This document shows, in pieces, positions 13,860 through 23,592 of a DNA stretch of 26,277 bases. Source of the DNA: a virus. The notes below the pieces were generated by a model, which ran no database searches, was not told the origin of the DNA, and saw only the letters and a list, made by a program, of their open reading frames with translations. The position numbers and the translations under genes were made by a program. Numbering within the stretch: the first letter of the stretch is position 1; each line of letters opens with the position of its first letter. The DNA is taken from the IMG/VR virus record IMGVR_UViG_3300043464_000620, positions 1-26,277 of that record; one strand, 5' to 3'.

Positions 13860-16800
13860 CTATAGCACCTTGAATAGGCTGTCGGAGAAGTTTGCAACCC
13901 TACTCAAGAGCTTTCCGGCGGAATCTTGACATGGGTGTTCCATGGCCTTGATAGTCACCTCTCCTTCCTCGTCCATTGCCACCTCTGTCACTCTGAACAC
14001 GCGCTTTCTGTTGTTCTTCACGCCAAGCACAAACATCGCACCCTCTCTGCTTGCAAGGGAAGCTGCGCTAATGACTCCGGTTGTGGCATTATTCACGACG
14101 GCCACGCCAGACAAACTCTCGACTTTTTTTCCTGCTTGATACACAAGCATGTCGTAGTTGCCACTAACGATGGAGGAACGCAGTGGAATGTTGAGTTCCC
14201 CGCCTTGCATGATCATGCCGGAGGAGATGCGGTCCCAAGTGTTGAGCCCAATGTCCACGTAGACGTAGCTTCCGGGCGACACGGGAGAGTCAGTGGGGAA
14301 TGTCTTGAACTCAACCCCCCGTCTCATCCATCGCCGCTGGTTACACAACAACTTGCCGAACAAGACGGCCTGTTCCCGCTGTGTGACAAATTGCGATAAG
14401 TCAAACGTCTGCCTGATGGCAGTGCCCTCCTGCACGTCATTTGGGCTCACTTGCACACTTGCATTGCGTGGAAACACGTCTTGTACTTCCGTGTCTCGAT
14501 AGATGACAGTGGCAATGAGGTCTTGTGAACTGTCGCCATAGTCCACAAACTCTTCCTTGTAGCTGCCCTCAAGGATGTTGCCTGCCGTGAACATGGCAGA
14601 AATTGTCACCTCACGATTCGCCTCTCCCCTTCTGTTGGTTGGCACTGCAGGGATCAGGGCTTCCTTGCCGCCAATCCTTGCGAGCTCTAGCAGGCTGTAA
14701 GGCGCCACTTCTGCCCAAAACTGGCGCCACGATGACAAGTCGGCAATTACGCCGTTCATGAACAGCCTTGTGCCTAGCCCATTGTTCTTGCAAAACCGCT
14801 TAGCAAGTGCCAGGCTTTCCCAGTCAATGCCTTCTGGCTTGGCATATTTGCCAATGCCATTGTCCGCGTCAAGAACAGTGTCAGCGAAAATGTCAGGCGC
14901 GTAGCTTGTGGAATTGGCGCTCCTGCTGCGCGTACCATCTTTCTCGTCTACCACCCAACTTTCCTTGCCTTCTGTCACACAGGCAGTGATAGAGCGCAAA
15001 TCCTGCACGCCTTTGCCTGAATACACGCCAAGCGCAGCCATGCTCATGGCTTCGTACTTACCGCTGGTGCCGCCTACTTGCTGTTCCGTGACGGCAGTAA
15101 TCTTGAACTCAGGCCCGCCTTCAAAGCTAAATTGTGTACTAGTGTCAGATCGCACAGAGAACAAGTCCCATTCATTGGTGTAGAGAGGGCCTCGCTCTTC
15201 TAGGGCATTTTTATTGAGAAGGCCAGCATTAACCAACGATCCTGTCCATTTAATCCTTCCCCCATCGCCCAGCCCATAACTAGAACGCTTGCCGCTGTTT
15301 TCAATGAAAGCAAACTGCGACTGACCGCTATCTTGCGTTTCTGCACCAATATCACCAATGGGCTCCATCTTGAACTCCCACTTGGCTGTTTCGGGAGCCT
15401 TGAAATCAAGCCCAATGAAGCTATCTTGATCCGCTGCGCGTCTTACAGCAAAAACAATGGGAATAGCAATGTAATCACGATTGCCAGTCTTTCTGTAGCT
15501 AACAGTGAAGAATGCCATTCGCCCTTGAATGCCATTGTCGCTCATCTTGTAACCATCGGGAGCATCCTTTTCTCCATATTTCTTCTGTCTCCCTTGGATG
15601 CGCCGGAATAGCTTGCAGCGCAGCGAGAATTTCACATAGTCACAAGCAGTGACAGTCTGGTAGGCAGCAGAATCTGCTTTGACGAGGCATTTGGCATAGA
15701 AGTTATCATCGGCAGCGCCTTGCAAGTCCTCCCAGTTCTTAAGGGCGTAGTCAAGGAAATTGATTGCTTCTTCCTTCTCCCTAACAAGAGAGTTCATATA
15801 GTCTTTGACGGCGTTGGTGCCAATGGCATCAGTGGTGAACTCTCCTTTCAGGTCGGCAACACGCCTCTTGATGGCAATGATGCCGCCAGTACCATAGCGA
15901 TTGCCGTCAAGACCAACGAATGGGCTAGTAGTTCTACGAAGGAATTGTGAATAGGCTTTACGTCGCTCAGCAATGCTGTCGCTCAGAATGTCGTCTTTGA
16001 TCTCCCTGCGGCGTTCAATTTGCTTTTCCAGCTCGGCAATTCGCTTACCATCCACTTCTAACTTGGTTTCATCAGTAAGCACTTGCGTACCGCTGATTTT
16101 GGCTGTCTTGGGAGAGAGCTTATAAGCTTCTGAAATGCGCTTTTCTAGCTCTTCCTTAAGCCTGTCAATGTCTTTCTTGACGGCTTGAAACGCAGCATTG
16201 CTCTTCGCCTCTTTACGCAGTTGCTTGTCGTAGTCACCTGCCAGCACGTCGTCTCTAAGTTGACGCACTTTTTCCATGTCATCATCAAGCTCCTTCCGTA
16301 GCTTCGCAACAGACAGGCGAGGCTTGTCCGCCAGGAAGCGTTCAAGCTCTTTCTTGCTGTTCGCCAGCGACCCACCGCGAGCGACAACATAAGACTGCCT
16401 TTCGTCTAGCTCGTCCCTCCATCTAATGGTTTCCGTGCCTTGAAAGGAATAACGCTTGCCTAGAAAGCGAAACTCAACGTCACCGGATTGCTCCGTGGTG
16501 GTGTCATAGTCGTCGCTATTGGTGACCCTCCTGAGGAACGTGGGGATGGCATCGGCGCGAGGGGCCTCGTCCAAAAGCTTGGGGCCTGTTGTTTCCGCGT
16601 CAGAAGCTTTTGCCTTGAGCACCTCTTGAGCGGTTTCTAGGTCTTCTCTGTCCTTGTCATCCCACGTTTTAGCTTTCGTTTCGTCGTATGGCGTGAGTGG
16701 CCTGCGGCCAGGCTCCACACATTCAAAGACGGCCTCCACTTCATTCTTGTCTAGGTTGGTCTCATCACTCACGCCAACCAGCTTGAACTTTGCGCTGCCA

Positions 16801-17756
16801 AGCCTGTAGACAGCAGCTTGGTCAAGTGACGACACCATTTGATAGCGCAAGTTCTTAGCGGCTTCTTGAGCCACCTTGTCTTGTCGCCTAAATGCTTTCT
16901 CAAAAATAAGCGTGAGCTTATCGCCTTCTTTGTAGCGCACATCACTGCCCGACTGCCAGCTCCCTCCCTTAATGCGAATGCCCAAGTCCGCCCAGTCTGG
17001 CCGCCCTGACGTGCGACGTTCCTGGATCTCCACGTTCACTGGAATGGGATCGTAAACGCCAATGGAAGTGAGGCTGCTAGGCGTGAAGGCTTGGCTGTAG
17101 CCCTCTAGGCGCTTGTCACCATCTCGCAATTGGCATACGTCAGAAGACGATGGGGCTCCGTCCCTAGTTGGATCTTTGCCATCGCCCAACACTTTATTGC
17201 TGTAACTGACATTGCCATTTTGGTTGTAGTAGAGCCAAGTGTTGGCACCACTGAACTGTCCTAATGGAAGCTGGCCAAATGCCACTCTGTCAAAGTCAAT
17301 CGTTTTGACTTTCGCTGCGCCTACCAACAGAAGCAATTGCATGAATTGACTACTGCCATAGCTTTCCACGGCAGACCATACAAGCGACGTAGCAACGCGC
17401 ACTGATCCACGGGCGTTGTCTTTGGAGCAGTAGACGAGGTTGACTGGTTGGCCGTATTGCGCAAGCTCTTGGGAGGAGTTGAAGCCAAAGCGTGGACTAA
17501 AGCGCTGCTCTCTGGGGCGTCGTTGATTCTGTTCTTCCGGCTTTGGCGCAAGCAACGCTGCCGCCACCTGAAAGACAATGCCAACAATGGTGAGGACAAG
17601 CGCCGCAACTGCTACCGTATTTTGAGGCTCTTCTAGTTTTTGTTCAGAAGACTTTTCGCAGTCTCTCGTTGCCATCAAGAAGTCAAGATACTCTTGCTTC
17701 GTAATGCCGAGAGCTTCCACCAGTTGGTGTTCGTATGGCAGCAGCGGACGATTCAT
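13860..17756 (-). CDS. Tail tip / hub protein (lambda J-like position), 1298 aa
   Basis: ATG at 17756 overlaps the NlpC-like stop (ATGA). Residues 47-70 (TVAVAALVLTIVGIVFQVAA) form a clear membrane-type segment, usual near the N-terminus of J-like hubs. The beta-rich hub continues with NLVYCSKDNARGSVRVATSLVW and MQLLLLVGAAKVKTIDFDRVAFGQLPL. Residues about 455-670 form a long charged, Leu/Glu/Lys-rich coiled-coil insertion (KKELERFLADKPRLSVAKLRKEL, KDIDRLKEELEKRI, RIAELEKQIERRREIKDDIL). The C-terminal half resumes hub-like domains (FCKNNGLGTRLFMNGVIADLSSWRQFWAEVAPYSLLELAR, VFPRNASVQVSPNDVQEG, KTFPTDSPVSPGSYVYVDIG). There is no fibronectin-rich receptor tip as in lambda J; adhesion is probably delegated to the downstream fibre genes. 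Confidence 0.85.
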   Translation of the reverse strand: MNRPLLPYEHQLVEALGITKQEYLDFLMATRDCEKSSEQKLEEPQNTVAVAALVLTIVGIVFQVAAALLAPKPEEQNQRRPREQRFSPRFGFNSSQELAQYGQPVNLVYCSKDNARGSVRVATSLVWSAVESYGSSQFMQLLLLVGAAKVKTIDFDRVAFGQLPLGQFSGANTWLYYNQNGNVSYSNKVLGDGKDPTRDGAPSSSDVCQLRDGDKRLEGYSQAFTPSSLTSIGVYDPIPVNVEIQERRTSGRPDWADLGIRIKGGSWQSGSDVRYKEGDKLTLIFEKAFRRQDKVAQEAAKNLRYQMVSSLDQAAVYRLGSAKFKLVGVSDETNLDKNEVEAVFECVEPGRRPLTPYDETKAKTWDDKDREDLETAQEVLKAKASDAETTGPKLLDEAPRADAIPTFLRRVTNSDDYDTTTEQSGDVEFRFLGKRYSFQGTETIRWRDELDERQSYVVARGGSLANSKKELERFLADKPRLSVAKLRKELDDDMEKVRQLRDDVLAGDYDKQLRKEAKSNAAFQAVKKDIDRLKEELEKRISEAYKLSPKTAKISGTQVLTDETKLEVDGKRIAELEKQIERRREIKDDILSDSIAERRKAYSQFLRRTTSPFVGLDGNRYGTGGIIAIKRRVADLKGEFTTDAIGTNAVKDYMNSLVREKEEAINFLDYALKNWEDLQGAADDNFYAKCLVKADSAAYQTVTACDYVKFSLRCKLFRRIQGRQKKYGEKDAPDGYKMSDNGIQGRMAFFTVSYRKTGNRDYIAIPIVFAVRRAADQDSFIGLDFKAPETAKWEFKMEPIGDIGAETQDSGQSQFAFIENSGKRSSYGLGDGGRIKWTGSLVNAGLLNKNALEERGPLYTNEWDLFSVRSDTSTQFSFEGGPEFKITAVTEQQVGGTSGKYEAMSMAALGVYSGKGVQDLRSITACVTEGKESWVVDEKDGTRSRSANSTSYAPDIFADTVLDADNGIGKYAKPEGIDWESLALAKRFCKNNGLGTRLFMNGVIADLSSWRQFWAEVAPYSLLELARIGGKEALIPAVPTNRRGEANREVTISAMFTAGNILEGSYKEEFVDYGDSSQDLIATVIYRDTEVQDVFPRNASVQVSPNDVQEGTAIRQTFDLSQFVTQREQAVLFGKLLCNQRRWMRRGVEFKTFPTDSPVSPGSYVYVDIGLNTWDRISSGMIMQGGELNIPLRSSIVSGNYDMLVYQAGKKVESLSGVAVVNNATTGVISAASLASREGAMFVLGVKNNRKRVFRVTEVAMDEEGEVTIKAMEHPCQDSAGKLLSRVANFSDSLFKVL

Positions 17757-18139
17757 TTGCGCAGTCTAAAATAGTGGCCAATGGTAGGAGGCAAGGGCGC
17801 TATCACCACGCCATTCTTTTTGTGAATGTGCAAAATTCGCCCATCATCTAACACTGTTCCCATTGCCCCTCCATTCTGCCCCTCCATGAGCACCACGGCA
17901 TGAGGCTCCGGCCCTTCTAGGCGAGTGCCATTCTTTAGCAGCCATCGAGCCATGAACCACGATGGCAGAGAATCGTCAGTGTATTGCTCAAACACCCAAG
18001 CAAAGTCTGGCGCGTAGTCGTGGTAGCCAAGACGTTTATGCACTTCCGCAGCGAGCAGGCAGCAATCCACAGTGCCGCTTCCATCGCCAGGCACTGCGGC
18101 CCATGCCCGATTAAGCCCAATCAAGTCGTGGAAGCTCAT
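17753..18139 (-). CDS. NlpC/P60-like tail assembly protein, 128 aa
   Basis: ATG at 18139, overlapping the previous stop by ATGA, and ending with an ATGA overlap onto the hub gene. The GTVDCCLLAAEVHKRLG block around Cys26/Cys27 resembles the catalytic Cys helix of NlpC/P60-type hydrolases (usually DC-x-x-L/F). His80 in PEPHAVVLMEG and His104/His106 in ILHIHKKNGVVIAP fit the second half of the papain-like site (HA-x-x and a late His). The end (GHYFRLRK) matches the usual final strand. Position between minor tail proteins and the J-like hub matches lambda K/I. Role: possibly peptidoglycan cleavage during injection, or tail assembly. Assignment moderately sure; catalysis not shown. Confidence 0.75.
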   Translation of the reverse strand: MSFHDLIGLNRAWAAVPGDGSGTVDCCLLAAEVHKRLGYHDYAPDFAWVFEQYTDDSLPSWFMARWLLKNGTRLEGPEPHAVVLMEGQNGGAMGTVLDDGRILHIHKKNGVVIAPLPPTIGHYFRLRK

Positions 18140-18603
18140 TGCAGATAGAGTTCAGCGTTTAGCGGCAGGATGCCTACATTGTCCACGCTTAGTGTGCGAG
18201 CAGGGAACGATGCTCCTACACTGTCCATTGCGCTCCTGAAGCGAAGTTCCACGGTCTCATCGCTATAGCTTGCGCCAATGCCAATGTAGTAGTCGGAAAA
18301 GCCTGGCACAAGTTGATCAGAGGCTGTCACCCATGCCGTTGTCAGCTCTAAGGCGCTGAGGCGGTTTCCGTCAGAAGCTTCCACCATCCGCACGATGATT
18401 TCCTCTGCAGGAAACAACACGCGGAATTGTTGGTTTTCGCCATTGAGACTTGCCATGGCGCCGTCCGCTTGGAATGGCGCGAAAGTGTAGCCTCGCCCGT
18501 TAAAATTTTTGCTCTGGCCAATGAAGTAGTTTTGCAGTCGATATGTGGCAGTTTTGTCTGCACTTGTGTAGTCAAAGAACTGGCAAAGGCGAATAACTGT
18601 CAT
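18136..18603 (-). CDS. Minor tail protein (lambda L-like position), 155 aa
   Basis: ATG at 18603, with ATGA overlap at the upstream and downstream junctions. The chain starts MTVIRLCQFFDYTSADKTAT; central motifs are NFNGRGYTFAPFQADGAMASL and NQQFRVLFPAEEIIVRMVEASDGNRL. The C-terminal ETVELRFRSAMDSVGASFPARTLSVDNVG and LPLNAELYLQ form a recurrent pattern in phage minor tail proteins immediately upstream of NlpC-like and hub genes. Probably part of the tail-tip complex; no catalytic motif or membrane segment is visible. The exact family name should come from a profile search. Confidence 0.8.
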   Translation of the reverse strand: MTVIRLCQFFDYTSADKTATYRLQNYFIGQSKNFNGRGYTFAPFQADGAMASLNGENQQFRVLFPAEEIIVRMVEASDGNRLSALELTTAWVTASDQLVPGFSDYYIGIGASYSDETVELRFRSAMDSVGASFPARTLSVDNVGILPLNAELYLQ

Positions 18604-18989
18604 AGGTCAATGTCACCCTGCAATTCAATGGTTACATTGCTGATTTCTCTATACACTGACTGAATGGTTGGAGGTCCAACGTATTCCCATTGAATGTCAT
18701 AGGGAGACTGAATAAAACCCTGTAAATTGTTTGTCATTCCAGCAAAAAGGCCGTTAGGAAGCCTGAAGCGCTCAAAACCTCCCGATGTGTCCCTGTAATG
18801 ACGCAACAATTCAACGGTATCAGGATCGCGGAGGTTCTGGTAGAAAAGGGAGAGCTTGTAGCTATTAGGCTTGTTACCAAAGCTGCGTTTAACCGTAGCG
18901 CCAGACAATGCGCGATAAGTCTTAATGGGAAACTGCCCAAGCGTGAACTCGCGCTGGGAGGGAACGATGGAGGGGAATGTTTGACTCAT
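18600..18989 (-). CDS. Minor tail protein (lambda M-like position), 129 aa
   Basis: ATG at 18989, immediately after the tape measure (TGA-TC-ATG). The N-terminus (MSQTFPSIVPSQREFTLGQFPIKTYRALSGATVKRSFGNKP) leads into SYKLSLFYQNLRDPDTVELLRHYRDTSGGFERFRLP and ends YDIQWEYVGPPTIQSVYREISNVTIELQGD. The organisation (a strand-rich N-terminus, a helix with DPDTVELLRHY, then FRLP and a Trp-Tyr strand) is common among distal tail or M-like proteins between tape measure and hub. It has an ATGA overlap with the 155-aa gene. Likely structural, at the tape-measure/tip junction. Confidence 0.78.
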   Translation of the reverse strand: MSQTFPSIVPSQREFTLGQFPIKTYRALSGATVKRSFGNKPNSYKLSLFYQNLRDPDTVELLRHYRDTSGGFERFRLPNGLFAGMTNNLQGFIQSPYDIQWEYVGPPTIQSVYREISNVTIELQGDIDL

Positions 18990-18991
18990 GA

Positions 18992-21900
18992 TCAGCGCCC
19001 TCTCATGCCAATGCGGCTTCTAGTGGCAGGGCTCTGTTGAATCTTGTCGAGAGTCATGTTCATCCCACGAAGGGCACCGTCTTTTGCAGCTTGGCGACGA
19101 GTGGAAGCCATCGCTGCCTCTAGTTGATCCCTGCTGACGTATTCTACGCCGCCAATGTTGGTGCTCTCAAACTTCATGGAAAGAATGGGCGCCATAGCCT
19201 GTAGCGGGCTCATGGTGTTCATTGCCTCGCGGAGAGAAGCTGATTGGTCATTCATCTTCACAGGAATGGAGCGACCATCAGGCAGGGGCACAATGGCTTC
19301 GTTGTAACGACCTTCTCCAACCATTCCGAGCGTGGGGCCATTCACCACTCCACCATTGGCAAAGAACTTCAGTCCAGTATTGAAGTTCCAAGGAATACCA
19401 CTGCCGCCTCCCAGCGCAGCAGCACCTCCTCCTCCACCGAACAGGCCGCCAAGCCCTCCTAGTGAACTGAAACCACCCAAGGCACTGCCTAGCCCCATTG
19501 CAATGGAGCCAATGCCTCCCAGTACGCCAGACACGCCGCCTTCCTTGATTTGACTAACGCCTGCCACAATGCCCATGATTGAGCTTGCGGCAACGCCCAC
19601 GGCAGAGACGGTTTGACCAAGGTTTTGCTGCCAAGTGATATTGTTTTTCCCAAGCTCTGCGGCAGCTTGCCCCAAGAAGTTTACTGATCCACCATAAGCG
19701 AGACTGAGACGGTCAACACCTTGCTGCGTTGCATCTGCCGTTGTAGTCATGGTTTCCTCCACAGCTTGAGGCACTGCAGCTAGTGGGGCAATAACAGCAG
19801 GCGGGACGATAGATGATGGTGTATCAAAGCGTTGGGAGTAGGGCAGCACTGGCAGAGCCTGAGGGCCTACAGGGGCACCAAGGGGTGCTGGAGCAGTACC
19901 AAGAGCGGGAGCGGGCGCAGGAGTAGGGGCTGCGGGTTCGCCCTTCTGGGCGGAAGTGTTCCTGTCGATAGCCTGAGTGAGCGTTCTCATTGCCGCAATT
20001 TCAGCTTCAAGCGCAACAATCTGCTCTCGCCGTTTAGCCTCCTCGTCGGGAAGCCCGAAAATGCCAAAGAGTTGCTCCTTGAAAAACTTTTCAACAGGCT
20101 TCATGGAAAAGTCGATGAACATAGTAAGCGCTTGCTTGGACAGGCTTTCTTGCATTTTTTTGGCAGCTTCTTTGATGTCTCCTCCGCTCATAATGTCTAC
20201 AAACAAGCCTTTGTAGCTCGACATTGCACCGTCTACCGCCTCGTTTACCAAGCCAATTGCCTCTTCCATATTTTTCATAGCGTCGGCGTGTTGCAGGGTT
20301 GTTAGCAGGCTTTCCTTTTCCGTTAGCGTCAGGCTTTGCATAGCCTTTTCAACGTCTTCAAAGCCTTTGCGATATTTGACAAGCGCTTCACGCACTTTGG
20401 CAAGAGTATCTGCGCGAGCCTTTTGCTTAGCGGGGTCAGCATCTGTTGTTGCCTGTAATTGCTTTTCAACTGCCAGCAATTCCTTGGTCTTGTTTAACAG
20501 CCCTTCTCGGAGCGCCAAGCTTAAGTTTCTTGCGTTATAGAGCTTTTCTTCGTGCTCAATCACAGCAGGGTCCACCCCTTCTAACTGCAATTGATTCCGA
20601 AGCCGAAGCATCTCAAGCTCAATTTTCGCCTCTTCCGCAGGAAAAGCCTCCCCTATCGCTTTTCCAATCAGGCTTTCCGTAATTGCAACTGTTTTGGTTA
20701 ATTCGGCATTAAGTGCAGCAAGAGAAGTTTCAATCGTTGCAGCGCGTTGAGCAGTGGCTTCTTCCACCGAAAACTCTGCGCCCATCTCCCGTTTTTCCAT
20801 GGAAAAGGCAGGGCCTGAGGCAGGAACTGCGCCGCCTTGTGTCCCCATAAGCTGAGCAAGTCCTGGTGTCAAGGGTACGCGCCCGCCAGGAGTTGGAATA
20901 TGAAGATGCGTTGCATGTCCTCGCGGGTCACTGGTGGGGCCGAATAACTGATTACCAAAAGCGCCTGTTGCCCGCAGACGAGCTTCCATCTCTTTAGTCT
21001 TTTGGACATAGTTACGGTCGTACTTCGGATCGGTAAAGCCCATATCCATTGCGTTGAGCATGTGATTGGGCGTCCTGTGTCCGCGATTAGTGAAATCGCC
21101 GCTAGTTCTTCCCATCCCCTGGGAAAACAGCCACTGCCGCAACACTTCCTTACTGATCGTTCCACCAGAGGCAGGCGGGAGGTTTAGTGGCGATGGCGCC
21201 CCAGGAATTGTTCCAGCTTGCATCACAGGCACGGGGATAGCGGCGGCAGCCTCAGCGGCAGCTCTAGCACGCTTCGCCAGTGTCACCTGTAAATTTGCAC
21301 CAGCAATTTTCTCCATGGTGCTATTAAGCGCTTCCATCATTTGCGCTCTTGTATCAACAAGCCCTTTCTCTAGGGATAGTTGCGCACGATAGAAACGATT
21401 GGCCGCAGCCATGCGATAGTCATACGCTTCGTCAACAAGCGATTTCTCAAGATCAAAACGAATGCGATCAAGTTCTGTTTGTTTCTGGTGGCCAATCTCT
21501 GTTAGCTGGTTTTCATGGGCTGCTGTTGCAATGAGTCGTTGCTGCTCTTGATTGGCGGCACGCTCAGCTAACGCCTGCTCTTTTGCAGCTAAATCCTCTG
21601 CACTCTTTTCTTTCTTCTTACTGGCCTTGTCATCGGCCTTCTCTCTTTCCATCGACATGCCAGCACCAGGCCCACCAAAGGTGAGTTCTGTGGTCCCAGA
21701 CAGTGCAGCTTCACCGCCAAGCCCTTTGAACTTGGCTTCCGCTTCTGCTCTTTGCTTGCGCAGCTTTTCAACGTCAGGCTTGAAGCTGAACACTGCACCT
21801 ACGGCAGCAGGCCCAAACGGCAGCGCAGCAGCAGCCGCCAATGGAGTGGGAATGGGAGGACCGGCTTCGGCTGTTTTAATGCGCTGATCAAGCGAAACCA

Positions 21901-23590
21901 TTTCCGCTTTGTACTCTGCTGCGGAAGCTGCGCCAACGGCCATCCGCGCATTGCGAATGAGCTGCTGAACGCGCCCAATCACGGGGGTAATAACAGCGCC
22001 AATTGCATTTGCACTAATACGTACAATGTCAACAATGCCCTTGAAAATATCCCCGAAGTCCCGAGACATTTGCTTAAGCATTAGCTCGTTGTCTTTGACA
22101 AACTTTGTTATATCTTTCAGCCATGAAGTTACTGCATCCTGAATGGATGCACCAGATAGTCCCATCGTGGAACCAATGGCGACTTGCATTTGCTCAAACG
22201 CCACTTGCAGCCTGCGGCCCGCAAACTCTGGGGCGGTCGCTAATTGCTCGCTAAACTTCGCGTAGTCAGAGTAATTCTTTTTGGCAAACTCAACAAGCTC
22301 TGCAATGCCAATCTGTCCTTGTTCTAATCCCGTCTGAAGTTCCTCAAAGCTCAGCTTATTGGCTTGTGCAAACTTGACCACGGCACCAGGAAATCTCTCG
22401 CCCAACTGTCCGCGCAGCTCTTCTGCTTGCACTCCCCCTTTGCTGAGAATCTGGACAACGGCACGCATGGCGCCTTCAAGGTCTTCCGCTCGCCCGCCAG
22501 TGGCTGAAATCGCCAAGGCAGTACCTTCCATTATCTGTCCTGTTTCAGCAACAGACAGCCCGTACTGCTTTGTATTGACGCGGAGCTGAGTGAAAAGGCG
22601 CGTGGTCTGCTCTAGCGGCATCAACACCCGCTGACTCATTTCAGCGACAGTCGCTTGTGCCTCCGCAAAGTCTTTGGCATCCACAGATGCCATGGCCAAG
22701 CCACGCTGCATCTGCTGTACGGACGCGGCTTGGCTTGTAATCTTTGCCAGAGACGCGCCGACATTATCTACAGCTTGGCCAATGGCCGCACCAGCGAAGG
22801 CTCCTGGCACGCCACCGGCAAGGCCGCCAGCAACACCTCCTAACGCGCTACCTGCACCGCCACCAAGCCCGCCTCCATAAAGAAACGCTCCACCAGCCGC
22901 GCCAGCTCGTTGCCCAGCAGTTAACGGCTTTCTGCGAACCCGCTCAAGCCCGCTTTCTAGTTTTTGTATTTCTTTGTTGAGCGCCTTCCATTCTCGGCCG
23001 TCAGGCTTGATTTCTTTAGCTCTGATTTGCAGCAGTCGAAGTCGGGCCTCTACTTGCCCCAGACTGCCAGGAGCAAATGCCCCCAGCGACCCCTTGATTT
23101 GAATGGCCTCAGCGGCTTGCTGAGCCTTTTTCATGTCAACATTGAGACGCCCAATGTCACGCTGAAGCGCCACCCATTCTTTCGTGTTGGGCGCGATCAA
23201 CGAGGCTTGAACTTGCAGGCTTCTTAGATGACGCTCGTATCTAGCCAGGGAGCCAGGGTCAAACTGGCTCGCTTGCCCTCGCAGGCTGATGGCTTCTCCA
23301 GCCATCCTTCCACGCTCTCTCCGCCCCTGCACTCCGCCAAGCCGTTCTTGCAGAGAAGCAAATACGCCACCGCCAATATCGACCTTCCGCAGGCTGCGCT
23401 GCAACTTAGCGATTTCCCTGTCAAGGGCTCGGAAGGTTGTATTGATGCTTCTATTGAAGTCGGCAGTATCAAGCGTTAGCTCAATCTTGTTGCCCGCCTT
23501 CTTTACATTGGCAATGCTTGTAATAACGTCATCAAGTTGCCTGTTAATTTGAGACGCATTTGTTGAGAAGTCAATTGTATATTTTGCCAT
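18992..23590 (-). CDS. Tape measure protein with embedded metallopeptidase-like segment, 1532 aa
   Basis: I choose ATG at 23590 (MAKYTIDFSTN); a TTG two codons earlier is possible but less likely. Domains: an N-terminal helical region (1-215), a Gly/Ala-rich hydrophobic stretch (about 220-265), then a tape-measure N-terminal domain (QMQRGLAMASVDAKDFAEAQATVAEM through GGVQAEELRGQLGERFPGA). A long charged coiled coil follows, then about 815-905 with HRTPNHMLNAMDMG and GHATHLHIP, resembling a zinc-peptidase site (His843, Asp849 and the later His cluster). Further helices and a second Gly-rich hydrophobic stretch come before the C-terminus. Such proteins set tail length and often form the injection channel. 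At 0.15 nm per residue the tail would be about 230 nm (inference). Likely also helps to open the cell wall. Confidence 0.93.
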   Translation of the reverse strand: MAKYTIDFSTNASQINRQLDDVITSIANVKKAGNKIELTLDTADFNRSINTTFRALDREIAKLQRSLRKVDIGGGVFASLQERLGGVQGRRERGRMAGEAISLRGQASQFDPGSLARYERHLRSLQVQASLIAPNTKEWVALQRDIGRLNVDMKKAQQAAEAIQIKGSLGAFAPGSLGQVEARLRLLQIRAKEIKPDGREWKALNKEIQKLESGLERVRRKPLTAGQRAGAAGGAFLYGGGLGGGAGSALGGVAGGLAGGVPGAFAGAAIGQAVDNVGASLAKITSQAASVQQMQRGLAMASVDAKDFAEAQATVAEMSQRVLMPLEQTTRLFTQLRVNTKQYGLSVAETGQIMEGTALAISATGGRAEDLEGAMRAVVQILSKGGVQAEELRGQLGERFPGAVVKFAQANKLSFEELQTGLEQGQIGIAELVEFAKKNYSDYAKFSEQLATAPEFAGRRLQVAFEQMQVAIGSTMGLSGASIQDAVTSWLKDITKFVKDNELMLKQMSRDFGDIFKGIVDIVRISANAIGAVITPVIGRVQQLIRNARMAVGAASAAEYKAEMVSLDQRIKTAEAGPPIPTPLAAAAALPFGPAAVGAVFSFKPDVEKLRKQRAEAEAKFKGLGGEAALSGTTELTFGGPGAGMSMEREKADDKASKKKEKSAEDLAAKEQALAERAANQEQQRLIATAAHENQLTEIGHQKQTELDRIRFDLEKSLVDEAYDYRMAAANRFYRAQLSLEKGLVDTRAQMMEALNSTMEKIAGANLQVTLAKRARAAAEAAAAIPVPVMQAGTIPGAPSPLNLPPASGGTISKEVLRQWLFSQGMGRTSGDFTNRGHRTPNHMLNAMDMGFTDPKYDRNYVQKTKEMEARLRATGAFGNQLFGPTSDPRGHATHLHIPTPGGRVPLTPGLAQLMGTQGGAVPASGPAFSMEKREMGAEFSVEEATAQRAATIETSLAALNAELTKTVAITESLIGKAIGEAFPAEEAKIELEMLRLRNQLQLEGVDPAVIEHEEKLYNARNLSLALREGLLNKTKELLAVEKQLQATTDADPAKQKARADTLAKVREALVKYRKGFEDVEKAMQSLTLTEKESLLTTLQHADAMKNMEEAIGLVNEAVDGAMSSYKGLFVDIMSGGDIKEAAKKMQESLSKQALTMFIDFSMKPVEKFFKEQLFGIFGLPDEEAKRREQIVALEAEIAAMRTLTQAIDRNTSAQKGEPAAPTPAPAPALGTAPAPLGAPVGPQALPVLPYSQRFDTPSSIVPPAVIAPLAAVPQAVEETMTTTADATQQGVDRLSLAYGGSVNFLGQAAAELGKNNITWQQNLGQTVSAVGVAASSIMGIVAGVSQIKEGGVSGVLGGIGSIAMGLGSALGGFSSLGGLGGLFGGGGGAAALGGGSGIPWNFNTGLKFFANGGVVNGPTLGMVGEGRYNEAIVPLPDGRSIPVKMNDQSASLREAMNTMSPLQAMAPILSMKFESTNIGGVEYVSRDQLEAAMASTRRQAAKDGALRGMNMTLDKIQQSPATRSRIGMRGR

Positions 23591-23592
23591 GA

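Noticed and set aside
14611-14793. Short minus-strand frame in the hub region
   Set aside because: Out-of-phase within the hub gene; no supportive start context.
20869-21165. 98-aa minus-strand frame overlapping the tape-measure peptidase-like segment
   Set aside because: Wrong phase; the tape-measure frame contains the His/Asp motifs and is continuous.
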